A stretch of 64,000 nt of DNA, taken from Pseudomonadales bacterium (lineage in GTDB: Bacteria > Pseudomonadota > Gammaproteobacteria > Pseudomonadales > Azotimanducaceae). Location of the stretch: contig JAJDVW010000129.1 of NCBI GenBank assembly GCA_022825925.1, positions 32,066 to 96,065 of the forward strand. Reading direction: 5' to 3'. Shown piece by piece: positions 26,462 to 35,569 of this stretch (within the stretch, counting starts at the first letter, position 1; every line of letters begins with the position of its first letter). The notes under the pieces were generated by a model that saw only the letters and a list, made by a program, of their open reading frames with translations, was not told the origin of the DNA and did no database searches. A program made the position numbers and the translations under genes.

Positions 26462-28037
26462 GATAGCCGAGCGCCTCCGCGACATGGGACCCGTCGATCG
26501 ATCGCGCGCCGGCGAGGTCCGTGATCGTCCGCGCCACCTTCTGCACGCGATGTATGGCGCGCGCGGATAGGCCGTAGCGCCGTACCGCCAGCTTCAGGAG
26601 CTTCCGTCCACCGGCGTCGAGCGCGCAGTGGCGCTCGACCTCCCGCGCGTCCAGGTCCCGGTTGTACTTTCCCCGACCGGCCAGTTGCGCCGTTCGGGTG
26701 GCCTCCACCCGGCGTCGGAGGTCCGCCTCGTCCAGCGCCGGTGCGCGCTCCCACAACTCGTCCTCGTCGACGGGACCCACTTCCACATTGAGGTCGATGC
26801 GGTCGAGCAACGGACCGGACAGCCGGCTCCGGTAGCGCTGGACCTGCTGCGGCGTACAGCGGCAGCGCGTCTCGTCGCACACCAGTCCGGCGGGACAGGG
26901 GTTCATCGCCGCAACCAACTGGAACCCGGCCGGGAAGCGGCACCGCTCCCGGACCCTCGAGACGACCACCTCCGAGGACTCCAGCGGTTCCCGCAGCGAC
27001 TCGAGCGCGTCGCGCCGGAACTCGGGGAACTCGTCCAGGAACAGCACGCCCCGGTGCGCGAGCGAGACCTCGCCGGGAAGCACGGGCGTACCGCCGCCGA
27101 TCAGGGCGGCTGCGGATGCCGTGTGGTGCGGATTCCGGAAGGGACGCAACTCCGGATCCCGGCGCTCGCGCCCGGCCGCGGAGTAGATGTTCGCCACCTC
27201 GACGGCCTCGACTGGCGCGAGCGGAGGCAGCAGGCCGGTCAGCCGCTGTGCGAGCATCGTCTTGCCGGTTCCGGGCGGCCCGCGCAGCAGCAGGTGATGG
27301 CCACCGGCCGCGGCGACCGTCAACGCGCGTTTGGCGGCCAACTGGCCCTTGACGTCCCGTAGGGACGGAACGGCGGCGGCCGGCTCGTTCCGGGGCCGCG
27401 GCGGAAGGGGCCGCGCGGCGGGTTCCCTTGCACGAGCAAGCTGCACGGCCTCGGCTAGCGTACGCACCGGGTAAAGCCGGGTATCCGCGAGGGGACCCAG
27501 CTCCCGCGCGTTCCCCATCGGAAACACCAGTCCGCGACCGGCCGCGTCGGCTGCCATCGCCGCGCCGAAGCAGCCACGCACGCCGCGTACCTCCCCGTAC
27601 AGGGATAGCTCCCCGATGAACTCCAGGTCCTCCAGGTGTCGTGCCGGGATCTGCCGGGTCGCGGCCAGGATGCTCATGGCGATGGCCAGGTCGAAGCGGC
27701 TGCCGTGCTTCGCGAGGTCCGCCGGCGCCAGGTTCACGACGAGCTGGCCGCTCGGAAACTCGAGTTCCATCGTCTTGATCGCGCTCTTGACCCGGTCCCG
27801 TGCCTCCCGGACGGCGGTCTGCGCCATGCCGACCACCGAGAAGCCGGAGGTGCCGCCCGGCCGGTGCGCCTCGATGGTCACTTCCGGCGCCTCGACCCCG
27901 CTCTGGGCGCGGCTGTGGACGCGCAGCCAGGGCCGCGGCGGCGGTTGCGCCGCACGTTCCTCCGGGATTTCCCCCGGCTCGCCCCCGGGCCCGCCCCCAC
28001 CCGGCGCCGTCCCGGGTTCCGTGTGCACGTCAGCCAT
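26451..28037 (-). CDS. comM: ComM/YifB family Mg-chelatase-like AAA+ ATPase
   Basis: A protein of about 528 residues. The N-terminal Lon-like ChlI domain (VHSRAQSGVEAPEVTIEAH by parts) comes first, then the AAA+ core with Walker A LLLRGPPGTGKTMLAQ, Walker B GVLFLDEFPEF and NPHHTASAAALIGGG, then the cysteine-bearing MNPCPAG-(3)-C insert and the C-terminal Mg-chelatase helix bundle ending RSIDGSHVAEALGYRVG. ComM is a branch-migration helicase needed for recombination of incoming DNA in transformation. The start is uncertain; ATG 28037 adds a proline/glycine-rich lead of about 35 residues before the conserved start. Confidence 0.92.
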   Translation of the reverse strand: MADVHTEPGTAPGGGGPGGEPGEIPEERAAQPPPRPWLRVHSRAQSGVEAPEVTIEAHRPGGTSGFSVVGMAQTAVREARDRVKSAIKTMELEFPSGQLVVNLAPADLAKHGSRFDLAIAMSILAATRQIPARHLEDLEFIGELSLYGEVRGVRGCFGAAMAADAAGRGLVFPMGNARELGPLADTRLYPVRTLAEAVQLARAREPAARPLPPRPRNEPAAAVPSLRDVKGQLAAKRALTVAAAGGHHLLLRGPPGTGKTMLAQRLTGLLPPLAPVEAVEVANIYSAAGRERRDPELRPFRNPHHTASAAALIGGGTPVLPGEVSLAHRGVLFLDEFPEFRRDALESLREPLESSEVVVSRVRERCRFPAGFQLVAAMNPCPAGLVCDETRCRCTPQQVQRYRSRLSGPLLDRIDLNVEVGPVDEDELWERAPALDEADLRRRVEATRTAQLAGRGKYNRDLDAREVERHCALDAGGRKLLKLAVRRYGLSARAIHRVQKVARTITDLAGARSIDGSHVAEALGYRVG

Positions 28038-28183
28038 CCATCGAGTGTCGCAGCCGTCGACCGGCGGCGCGATGGCAGGTCTCCCCCAAACGCGTGCGCC
28101 ATCGTCCCGACTCCGGGGGAGCAATCGCCGCCAACGCGGGACAGTCTGCTAGTGTGGAGCGCGCCGATGACCCGGATTGGGTG

Positions 28184-28930
28184 ATGCCCGCCTCGATAGG
28201 CGAACTGAACGAACGATCGCTCCATCGGGCGCTGAAGCGGCGCTACGCCGCTCGGGGCGGTGCCGCCGAGGTCGCCGTCGGGGGCTACGTGGCAGACGTG
28301 GTCCTGGGCGACCGCATCGTCGAGATACAGACCGGCTCCTTTTCCGCGCTCCGGCACAAGCTGCCGCGGCTGCTGGCCGAACATCCCGTGACGCTGGTGC
28401 ATCCCATCGCCCGGGACCGCTTCATCGTCCGGATGGAGCACGCGCCCGAGGACGGTGCGGAGCCGGTCCTCCTCGCCCCGCGGCGCAGGTCACCCAAGCA
28501 CGGCTCGCCGTTCGACGTGTTCCACGCGCTCACCGGGACCCCGACGCTGCTCGATCATCCCAACCTGACGCTCGACATCGTGATGGTGATCGACGAGGAC
28601 CTCCGCGTGCCGTACCAGGGCAGGCGCCGGCGAAGGCGGCGGGACTGGGTCAGCGTCGACCGGCGCCTGCTGGAGGTCGTGGAGACGCACACCATCGAGG
28701 GCATGGCGGATCTCTTCGCCATGGTCGACCCCGAGCTCCCGGAGGCGTTCACGTCGCGGAATCTCTCCGAAGCCATGGGATCGTCGCACCGGCTGGGCCA
28801 GCGTGCGGCCTTCTGTTTCCGCGAAGCCGGGGTCAGCGAGATCTGCGGCAAACGGGACCGGTTCCTTCTGTATCGACGCACGGGCGATCCCGACGCCCCG
28901 ACCGGCGCGGACGGGAGCGGTCTCCAATGA
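28184..28930 (+). CDS. hypothetical protein with PD-(D/E)XK-nuclease-like core
   Basis: A 248-residue soluble protein beginning GELNERSLHRALKRRY, followed by D38 in GGYVADVV and E47-x-Q49 in RIVEIQTGSF. The E-(n)-D-(n)-ExQ spacing resembles a PD-(D/E)XK nuclease core with glutamine in place of the lysine. A basic stretch of seven arginine/lysine residues follows (about 146-153), and the C-terminal half contains a winged-helix-like region (FTSRNLSEAMG). Similar proteins of unknown function are present in many bacteria. It is divergent from comM and lies just left of the phage remnant. Confidence 0.6.
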   Translation: MPASIGELNERSLHRALKRRYAARGGAAEVAVGGYVADVVLGDRIVEIQTGSFSALRHKLPRLLAEHPVTLVHPIARDRFIVRMEHAPEDGAEPVLLAPRRRSPKHGSPFDVFHALTGTPTLLDHPNLTLDIVMVIDEDLRVPYQGRRRRRRRDWVSVDRRLLEVVETHTIEGMADLFAMVDPELPEAFTSRNLSEAMGSSHRLGQRAAFCFREAGVSEICGKRDRFLLYRRTGDPDAPTGADGSGLQ

Positions 28931-29106
28931 GAAGACGAACCGAACGAGGCGGCCTTGGGGTAGGCGGCGATGGCCGGTTCGGACGTAGCTGTCAGTGTCG
29001 GAAGCCATAGGTTGCGCGGCGGGCGGAGGCAAGCTGGAGCGAAGCTGCGGGCTTCTGGAGACACCGGTCACTCCGCCTTGAGCCCGACTTCGGCGAGGAA
29101 CGCGAC

Positions 29107-29562
29107 GTGCAAATCGACTCGGGCAAATCGCCGATCGCGGAGTCGTTGATTCGTTGGGTGCCGCACCAGGCGGACGGCGCCGCGGGCGGCAGCGGCGACG
29201 ATGCCGCCACGGACGGCGCCGGCGGCAGCAACCCGTCGTCGCCAAAGTTGGTGGTGTACGGCGACACCGGGCGCGTCGAGATAATGACCGTCGACTACAA
29301 GACCGACGGCTTCCGGCTGTCGTACACGCCCAACACCGACAAGCGCCAGTACGTCGAGGCGGCCAGCGCGCCGCTCGAGGGCGCGGTGCGGTACGTCGAG
29401 CACGACCCGCGCGAGGGCACGGGGCGCAACGTGTACATCACCAAGGCGACCATCCGCCCGAACGGCGAGTGGCCGCTCAAGTCGCGCACCAACGAGCAGA
29501 CGCTGGGCCTCACCTGCGAGGTGCTGGGCAAGGTCTACATCAGCGCAGGGGCGTCGGCATGA
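29107..29562 (+). CDS. phage tail tube-like protein, probably 5'-truncated
   Basis: A 151-residue reading from GTG 29107; the same frame is open back to 29011 without a usable start (RAEASWSEAAGFW...). The C-terminal half, with GRNVYITKATIRPNGEWPLK by parts and TLGLTCEVLGKVY, looks like a phage major tail tube protein. The following ATGA overlap with a tail chaperone fits the lambda-type tail order. The N-terminus expected for a tube protein is missing or rearranged, so this is probably a fragment. The 176-base stretch before it (28931-29106) holds no other gene I can support. Confidence 0.45.
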   Translation: MQIDSGKSPIAESLIRWVPHQADGAAGGSGDDAATDGAGGSNPSSPKLVVYGDTGRVEIMTVDYKTDGFRLSYTPNTDKRQYVEAASAPLEGAVRYVEHDPREGTGRNVYITKATIRPNGEWPLKSRTNEQTLGLTCEVLGKVYISAGASA

Positions 29563-29888
29563 CCCTGAAACTCGCGGATCCCGACGCCACCTATGCCGCC
29601 CGCGTCGACGTCGAGGTGCCGCTCCCGGACGGCGGTACGGAGCGGCATGTCATGGACGTGCGCTTCCGGCTGCTCGGGGACGCCGAGGTCGACGCGCTGG
29701 TCGTGGACGGCCAGGCGGTGCTGCTGGGGCGCGTGCTGGCCGACTGGAGCGGCGTGGAGGATCACGACGGCACGCCGCTGCCGTGCACCCCGGAGAACGT
29801 CGCGCGCCTGTGCGGCGTGGCCTACTGGCGGCGTGCCGTGGTCAACGCCTACATGCGCTTCGTCGCGGGGCTCCCCGCAAAAGACTGA
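29559..29888 (+). CDS. phage tail assembly chaperone (lambda gpG-like)
   Basis: A 109-residue acidic protein starting MTLKLADPDATYAARVDVEV, with FRLLGDAEVDALV in the middle and YWRRAVVNAYMRF near the end. Position and size match the short tail chaperone G of lambda-like phages, between the tube gene and the tape-measure gene. ATG 29559 overlaps the preceding TGA. A slippery site and stem-loop at its end suggest that part of the product is extended into the DUF1799 frame. Confidence 0.65.
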   Translation: MTLKLADPDATYAARVDVEVPLPDGGTERHVMDVRFRLLGDAEVDALVVDGQAVLLGRVLADWSGVEDHDGTPLPCTPENVARLCGVAYWRRAVVNAYMRFVAGLPAKD

Positions 29889-29921
29889 AGGAGGCCGCCT
29901 GGGCATGGTTCCACGGCGGCC
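29879..29921 (+). promoter_or_regulatory. probable -1 ribosomal frameshift signal (A-AAA-G plus stem-loop)
   Basis: In the zero frame the end reads GCA AAA GAC TGA. A one-base backward slip on AAA (29880-29882 to 29879-29881) again reads AAA and enters the DUF1799 frame. Ten bases downstream GGCCGCC (29893-29899) pairs with GGCGGCC (29915-29921), a perfect 7-bp stem, as expected of a stimulatory structure. The DUF1799 frame has no good start codon with a ribosome site nearby. Confidence 0.55.
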
Positions 29922-30145
29922 AGCTCGAGGTCCTGGTGATACCGGCCAACTGGCCCGCCGTGCGCGTGTTCTGCGCCGCGGCCACGCAGTGGCGCCGCGA
30001 CATGGGGGGGCGTCTGCAGGGGCTCGATTACGCCTGCGTGCGGTCGGTCGCGGAGGGGCTCGGGCTGGCCTGGCCGGACGTGTTCGCCGGCGTCACCGTG
30101 CTCGAGCGCGGCGTGCTCGAGGCGCAGTCGGACGCGTCGCCGTGA
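29879..30145 (+). CDS. DUF1799 phage tail protein, gpGT-like extension read by -1 frameshift
   Basis: The -1 frame encodes about 88 residues: KEAAWAWFHGGQLEVLVIP, then ENW-type NWPAVRVFCAAATQWRR, GLDYACVRSVAEGLGL and a final VLERGVLEAQ. These are the landmarks of DUF1799, which forms the C-terminal part of the tail chaperone in many lambda-like phages. Translation probably comes from the chaperone gene by frameshifting; an independent start (GTG 29783, deep inside the other gene) looks unlikely. Confidence 0.6.
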   Translation, partial: KRLKEAAWAWFHGGQLEVLVIPANWPAVRVFCAAATQWRRDMGGRLQGLDYACVRSVAEGLGLAWPDVFAGVTVLERGVLEAQSDASP

Positions 30146-30240
30146 CAGGGATACAGGTCCGCCGCGACGCGCAGCGCGGCGTAGGCGGTGGCGGCGCAGG
30201 CCGCCACGAACGCCAGCAGCAGGAAGATGCCCAGAGCCAT
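30028..30240 (-). CDS. possible small membrane protein antisense to the tail genes
   Basis: A 70-residue reading whose first 27 residues form one clear hydrophobic segment (ALGIFLLLAFVAACAATAYAA by parts). The 5' half lies in the 113-base space between the DUF1799 and tape-measure genes; the 3' half overlaps DUF1799 in antisense and is low complexity. No good ribosome site is seen. It may be a real small phage gene or chance; there is nothing further to identify it. Confidence 0.2.
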   Translation of the reverse strand: MALGIFLLLAFVAACAATAYAALRVAADLYPCHGDASDCASSTPRSSTVTPANTSGQASPSPSATDRTQA

Positions 30241-30258
30241 GGCGCGGGAGCATAGCAG

Positions 30259-30957
30259 ATGCCGCTAGGCGACCTGGAACTGCGCCTGCGGCTGACGGCC
30301 GACGGCCGCAACTTCGTCACCGAGGTGCGCCGCGGCGACCAGGCCATGCAGCGCTTCGAGGGTTCGCTCGACAAGGCGGCCGGCGCCACCCGCAGACTGG
30401 ACCGCGCGCAGCGGAGCGCCAGCGGCGGGCTGCGCGGCTGGCTGCAGCGCATCAACCAGGCGCACGGACGCACGCTGCGCTATCTCGGGCTGCTGGTGGG
30501 CGGCGGCTCGCTGGTGCACGCGCTGCAGGCGGTGACGCGGCGCCTGGTCGAGTCGGGCGTGCGCCTCGAGGGCTGGGAGGCGCGGCTGCGCTCCGCGCTG
30601 GGCTCGGCCGAGGCGGCGACGCGCGAGATCGCGTTCCTGCGCCAGGAGGCGGAACGCCTGGGACTGCCGTTCACGGCCCTGGCCGACAACTTCAGCCTGT
30701 TCGCGGCGGCGACGCGCGGCACGCGCCTCGAGGGCGAGGCGACGCGCGAGGTGTTCGTCGCGGTGGCCGAGGCGGCGCGGGTGATGCAGCTCGACACCAA
30801 CCAGCTGAACGGTGTCATGAACGCCCTGACGCAGATCGTCTCGAAGGGCACGGTCACGATCTGTGGGATCGACCGGTCTGCTGGTGGGCTGTCGACGTTG
30901 ATCGCTCCGACCGTTCCCTCATTCACGAGTGCGCCCGCGCGGTACATCCCCTCGTGA
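30259..30957 (+). pseudogene. phage tail tape-measure protein, N-terminal part only
   Basis: ATG 30259 follows GGGAG. The first roughly 200 residues are a normal tape-measure N-terminus: LRLRLTADGRNFVTEVRRG, a helical stretch, LGLLVGGGSLVHAL, and LNGVMNALTQIVSKGTV. In intact relatives the last motif continues for hundreds of residues. Here homology stops near 30855 and the frame runs on into sequence that also encodes the end of the nuclease gene on the other strand, to a TGA at 30955-30957. So the gene was cut at the border with the defence-type block. It cannot make a working tape measure. Confidence 0.75.
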
Positions 30958-31840
30958 CCTGAGCTTCGGTCAGCGAGCAAGCGCCCAGCAGCCTCTGAAA
31001 GGTCTCCGTCCACATGTTCCAGGTGTCCGCGTTCCATCCCGCGAACCGCTTGCCGGCGTCCGGCGTGAACACGCGCAGGCGCAGCGGCTGCGAGCCGTCA
31101 ATGCGCCAGCCGAGCGCGTCGCAGAACCAGTACTGCGTCCACGGATCGCCACTGCGATTTGCACCGCGCAAGATGGGGATCTCCTCCCCAAGCCCCGTTG
31201 CCCACTCCTCGCACCGCGCCAACAGAGCGGCGCGCAGTCCCCGCATGAACTCGTACTGCACAAAGGCATGGCTTCGGTCCCATCGCAGGAGCTGTTCCCG
31301 CCTCTCCGACAGGATGCCGTCAATGTGCTCGCGATACTGCCGAAGAATCTCGTGCTCGCCACGACCGGCGTGGCCAGCCAGAAACCGCTGCATGTCCTCC
31401 GCGTCGAACACGCGGTAACCCGCGTTCTTCACCTCGTCTCGCTCGTCGTCGTACACGTAGCCGGTCTTGTAGTAGACGAGGCAGAAGCCGTCTTCGTGCT
31501 CATCGTCCTGCCGCACGCTGTCCGAGTAGCGCTTCAGTTGGTCGCTGTGCATCTCGGTATCGGTCTTGTCTTCGATTACGAAGGTGACCCGCCGCCCATC
31601 AATGGTCGCCCGGAAGTAGACGTCGATACCTTCCCGCTGGCGCTGCGGGGGGCCAACGTCTGTCACATCACACTGTCCCTGATCGCCGTGCGGGCCATGC
31701 TTGACGAGCGCGCGCACGAAACTCCGGCCGCACTCACCCAGCGTCCCGTCGGCCTCGCGGGCGCACGCGACCAGCCAGCAGATGACCGCATCCTGCGACA
31801 GTTCCTTCGTGGCGAATCGGAAGATGTTGGGGGTTGGCAC
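30923..31840 (-). CDS. PD-(D/E)XK nuclease-family protein
   Basis: A 305-residue protein from GTG 31840. The start NIFRFATKELSQDAVICWLV recurs in a PD-(D/E)XK family of unknown function. The core is visible as GIDVYF (D73), TFVIEDKTDTEM (E90, K92) and DQLKRYSD (Q101), an intact D-ExK-Q arrangement. A helical C-terminal half with W-rich segments (NADTWNMWTETFQRLLG) follows. It is the last gene of a three-gene minus-strand block behind an AAA+ ATPase and a WYL regulator, 13 bases after the WYL stop with a GAGGAG site. I infer a role as the effector of a DNA-defence system. Its 3' end marks the border with the phage remnant. Confidence 0.7.
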   Translation of the reverse strand: MPTPNIFRFATKELSQDAVICWLVACAREADGTLGECGRSFVRALVKHGPHGDQGQCDVTDVGPPQRQREGIDVYFRATIDGRRVTFVIEDKTDTEMHSDQLKRYSDSVRQDDEHEDGFCLVYYKTGYVYDDERDEVKNAGYRVFDAEDMQRFLAGHAGRGEHEILRQYREHIDGILSERREQLLRWDRSHAFVQYEFMRGLRAALLARCEEWATGLGEEIPILRGANRSGDPWTQYWFCDALGWRIDGSQPLRLRVFTPDAGKRFAGWNADTWNMWTETFQRLLGACSLTEAQVTRGCTARAHS

Positions 31841-31853
31841 AGGCAGGGTCTCC

Positions 31854-32864
31854 TCAGTCCTTCGCGTCCTGTGACGCAGACGAATGATGCGCCGCGACGC
31901 CCGCGCACAGGCCGGCCAGACGCTCGCGCAAGACGGTCGGTCGCACCACCTTAACACTCTCGCCCCACCCGAACAGATGCAGGCACATCTCGTCGATGCC
32001 GCCGGCCCGGAAGCACACCGTGAGGCTGCCGTCAGCCTCCTCGGTCAGGCGCTGGCTCGGGTGAAAGAGGAACGTCGCTGCGTCTCCGGCCGCGTCCGCG
32101 TCGAAGCGCAGGACGACTTCCACCGGGTCGTCCTGAAACATGCCGAAGGAGCGCTCGGCATAGCTCCGCAGGTCAAAGGTCCGGTCGCGCTCGAACTCCT
32201 CTGGGGTCACCCGTACGTTGCTCATGTTTGCCAGCCGCCAAAGCCGTGGGCCGGTGGACCAGTCGCTGCGGCCGACCAGATTCGGCCGGGTGCCATACAA
32301 CACGCCATAGGGCTCAAGGCGCTGTCGGCTCTGGCGACCGGTGTAGCGAGCGACGTAGTCGCATTCGATCACACGCCCGGACTTGATCGCGTCTCGGAGG
32401 CTGGCCAAGACACCTGGCTCCAGCCGCGTCCTCGGACCGGGCCGCATGGCCAGCCCCTCCGCCTGCAGCAGGGCCTCAAGCTCCGTCTGAAACGCCTCCC
32501 CAGACGGGGAGCGTCGCATCGCCCGGAGCTTGTGGGCGAGTTCGCGCAACGTCCGGGCGCGCTCCTCCAGTCCCCCGCGGTCGAGGCTCGCCGCTGCGGC
32601 ATCGAGTTCACCGAGTTCTTCCACGGACACCTGGGCCAGCCGGTGGAGCGGCGTCGACTGAAGACGCCAATGGCGGTAGCCGTCACCCGCCGCGTCCACT
32701 TCCAGTAGCGGTCCGAACGCGGCCTCCACCGCGTCGCGCATGCGCTCCGCAGTGCGGCGGCTGACCGAAAACCGTTCGCCGATCTCATCCAGCGTCACGC
32801 CGCGGTGCGACCCTTGCAGGAGAATCGCGAGGCGTACGATGTCACTCAGGCGTTCGTAACGCAT
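31854..32864 (-). CDS. WYL-domain transcriptional regulator
   Basis: A 336-residue regulator. The N-terminal winged helix has GVTLDEIGERFSVSRRTAER (about residues 23-42). The WYL domain starts near IKSGRVIECDYVARYTGR and contains TRPNLVGRSDW, where the eponymous W-Y-L is replaced by P-N-L. A WCX-type C-terminus ends with GGIDEMCLHLFGWGESVKVV by parts. WYL regulators commonly control defence operons and may sense nucleic-acid ligands. ATG 32864 is preferred to a TTG one codon earlier. It stands between the ATPase gene (151 bases upstream) and the nuclease gene. Confidence 0.85.
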   Translation of the reverse strand: MRYERLSDIVRLAILLQGSHRGVTLDEIGERFSVSRRTAERMRDAVEAAFGPLLEVDAAGDGYRHWRLQSTPLHRLAQVSVEELGELDAAAASLDRGGLEERARTLRELAHKLRAMRRSPSGEAFQTELEALLQAEGLAMRPGPRTRLEPGVLASLRDAIKSGRVIECDYVARYTGRQSRQRLEPYGVLYGTRPNLVGRSDWSTGPRLWRLANMSNVRVTPEEFERDRTFDLRSYAERSFGMFQDDPVEVVLRFDADAAGDAATFLFHPSQRLTEEADGSLTVCFRAGGIDEMCLHLFGWGESVKVVRPTVLRERLAGLCAGVAAHHSSASQDAKD

Positions 32865-33015
32865 CAAACGGTGCTCAAGCGCGCATGACCTTCCGCATCA
32901 GTCGTCGCGCACCCATCCTCCGGGTAAACCCTGCCCATGTCCATCGCTCCCCTGTGTCGACCGGTGACGACGGCAATGACCAGTCGGGGCGGTCGTGGCG
33001 CCCAATACCTCGCAG

Positions 33016-35056
33016 TCACGCCGCCTGAAACCCGATCGCACGGCGGTGGTCAGGTTTGGCATCGCACTCGGCCGACAGCATCTCGGCAAGCGCTATCGGA
33101 TCCCGAAGGCAGCCGAGCACATCCGCTTTCCTGCGCACGAGGGCGAAATCGCCAGGAGTGAGATTGTCGAGGGTCGCCAACGGCTGCGGCGGCTCCAGAC
33201 CGAAGAAGCTCCGAAACGCCAACTCCACTTGTTCTGCGGCGACGAAACCGAGCGAGATCTTGAAGTCGAATCGACGCAGAGTCGCCGGGTCGAGGCGTTC
33301 ATGCAAGTTGGTGGTGCAGGCAAAAGGGAGTGGGTGACTCTCCATCCATGTCAGCATCTCGTTGACCCGGGTGGTCTCCCACGACCGGAACGCGAGACGT
33401 CGGTCCTCCAACAGCGATTCGGCCTCGTCAAAGACGAGAAACTGCTCCGTGTCCCGCGCCTCGGCAAACGCTTGCGCGACCTTGTGTTCGGTAAGGCCCA
33501 CCCACATCGACAGCAGATCGGACGCGCGCTTTTGCACTACTTTCCAGCCCGATTCGGTCCGCGAGATACCGGACGAACGCGCTCTTGCCGGTCCCCGGCG
33601 GACCTTGGAGACAGAGGGAACAACGTCCCGGGCCTCGAGCGGCCAGCCGATCGGCCAACGCGCTCAGATCGATGTCCGCACGAGTCAGGGCGGGATCGAA
33701 CCGGTGCGCCGGGCCCCGAGGTGGTCTGTCGCCATGCAGGACACGGGAGAGGCTCTGCACACCGCATCGCACCGTAGCCAGATCGCCGTCCCCCGCGAGA
33801 CGGGCACCTTGGGTCGCGCCGGCCGCCACGCCGGGCGTGATGTCATAGTCGCGGGCCAGACCGGCAGCCTCGTCTTCCCCGATATCGATCCCTTGCATGG
33901 AGAGTTGCCGCTGCCAGATTCGCGTGCGTACCTTGCGGGAAGGCTTGCGCAACTCAAGGGCGAACATCATGCGACGCAGCACCGCCGGACTGGTGTCCGT
34001 TTCGCAGTTCGATGTCCACAAGGTGGGCAGGGGCGTCTGCTCGAGGAGCCGATGGATGAACACCTTGGAGCCACCACATGGACCCTCGAAGCGAGCCGAC
34101 GCGAATGGCAGGGGCGGCTCGAGGAGGTCTTCCATCTCGTCGAACAGCAGTAGTGAGGCGGTGCTTCCGGCGAGAACGCTCTGTGCAATCCGCAACGCCT
34201 GCAGCCTTTCCGCGCGGCGCGGCTCGAAGCCGTGCTCGTCCACCTCGCCGACGGCGAACAGGGAAAGCCCCAAACGTCGCGCCAGGACCCTGCAGAACTC
34301 GGTCTTGCCTGTCCCCGGCGGCCCGTACACAAGTACGTTGACCCCTACCCGGTGTGCCTCTACGGCACCTCTGACGAGGCTCTCCACGTGATCGCGACCC
34401 GGGCCCACGTGGTCGAAATCCGACCATTCCAGTTCGCTCCGGGGTGCCGGGTCGAACAGGTCGGGTGAGTGAGCCAGCCGCTTCAATCGGCCATTGACTG
34501 TCACCGCGCCATCGTCGTCCATGGATACGAGGCCCTGTCGCACCAGGGGCGCCTGTACGTTGAGACGTTCCCTACACGCCCCGAGCGAGACGCCGAGGAG
34601 GCAACAGAACACGGTATCGCCACGATAGGCGGAGCGCCGCCGAAAGAAAAAATGATCGTCGAACAGGGAGTCAACTACGTCTTCCACGACCGTGCTCAAT
34701 CGGTGGCGGAGCAGAAGCTCCAAAATCAAGCTGTCCACCCGGGAGAGCTGCAGTCGCTGTCCAAGTTGCGTCAGCCGCCGCGCCAAAGGGTCCCGGCGGA
34801 TCGGTCTCGTCGCTTCGCGGGCACGTGACGCGATGGCCTGGACGCCTCGCCACTCATCGACCGTCAGCGAGCTGTCGGCCCGGCCATCCAAGTCCGCGAT
34901 GGGCATGTCGCGGCAGACACTTGGCAAGACATCTCTATGGCGCGACAACCAGTGGGTCAGGGCCGCGGCCTTGGAGTCTCCGCGGGAAAGGCGAGAAGCC
35001 AGGTTGTCGAGGTAGAACGCGACCAGGCGGCGTTCGTACTCAGTGAAGATGAACAT
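33016..35056 (-). pseudogene. tandem AAA+ ATPase (CDC48-like), broken by a one-base frameshift
   Basis: ATG 35056 follows GGGAG. The first frame gives an N-terminal helical domain of about 210 residues, then AAA module 1 with Walker A GPPGTGKT (about 245-252) and Walker B LLLFDEMED (about 302-310), then Walker A of module 2, GPPGTGKS (about 485-492). After residue 505 the frame shifts: skipping one A at 33541 (in an AAA run) restores KRASDLLSMWVGLTEHKVAQ by parts, Walker B LVFDEAESLL and the arginine-finger region LDPATLRRFDF to TGA 33016. Repaired, the protein would be about 679 residues. Everything else is intact, so either a recent inactivation, a programmed shift or a sequence error is possible. 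Confidence 0.75.
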
Positions 35057-35145
35057 GCGTCTCTCCCGTTTGGCTACCGAAGGGCGGAGGTTGACCCGGC
35101 GATGCGTCAAATGCGGGCGTGCGGTAGGAAATCCGGGCCAATTGA

Positions 35146-35532
<387 letters not shown>

Positions 35533-35569
35533 ACGCCCGCCTTCGCGACCGCCGGTCGCCAATCCGTAG

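Noticed and set aside
30923..35056. Assignment of the ATPase-WYL-nuclease block to BREX or a type I restriction system
   Set aside because: No methyltransferase, PglZ, specificity subunit or helicase is present, and the ATPase is a tandem AAA+ protein, not BrxC or HsdR.
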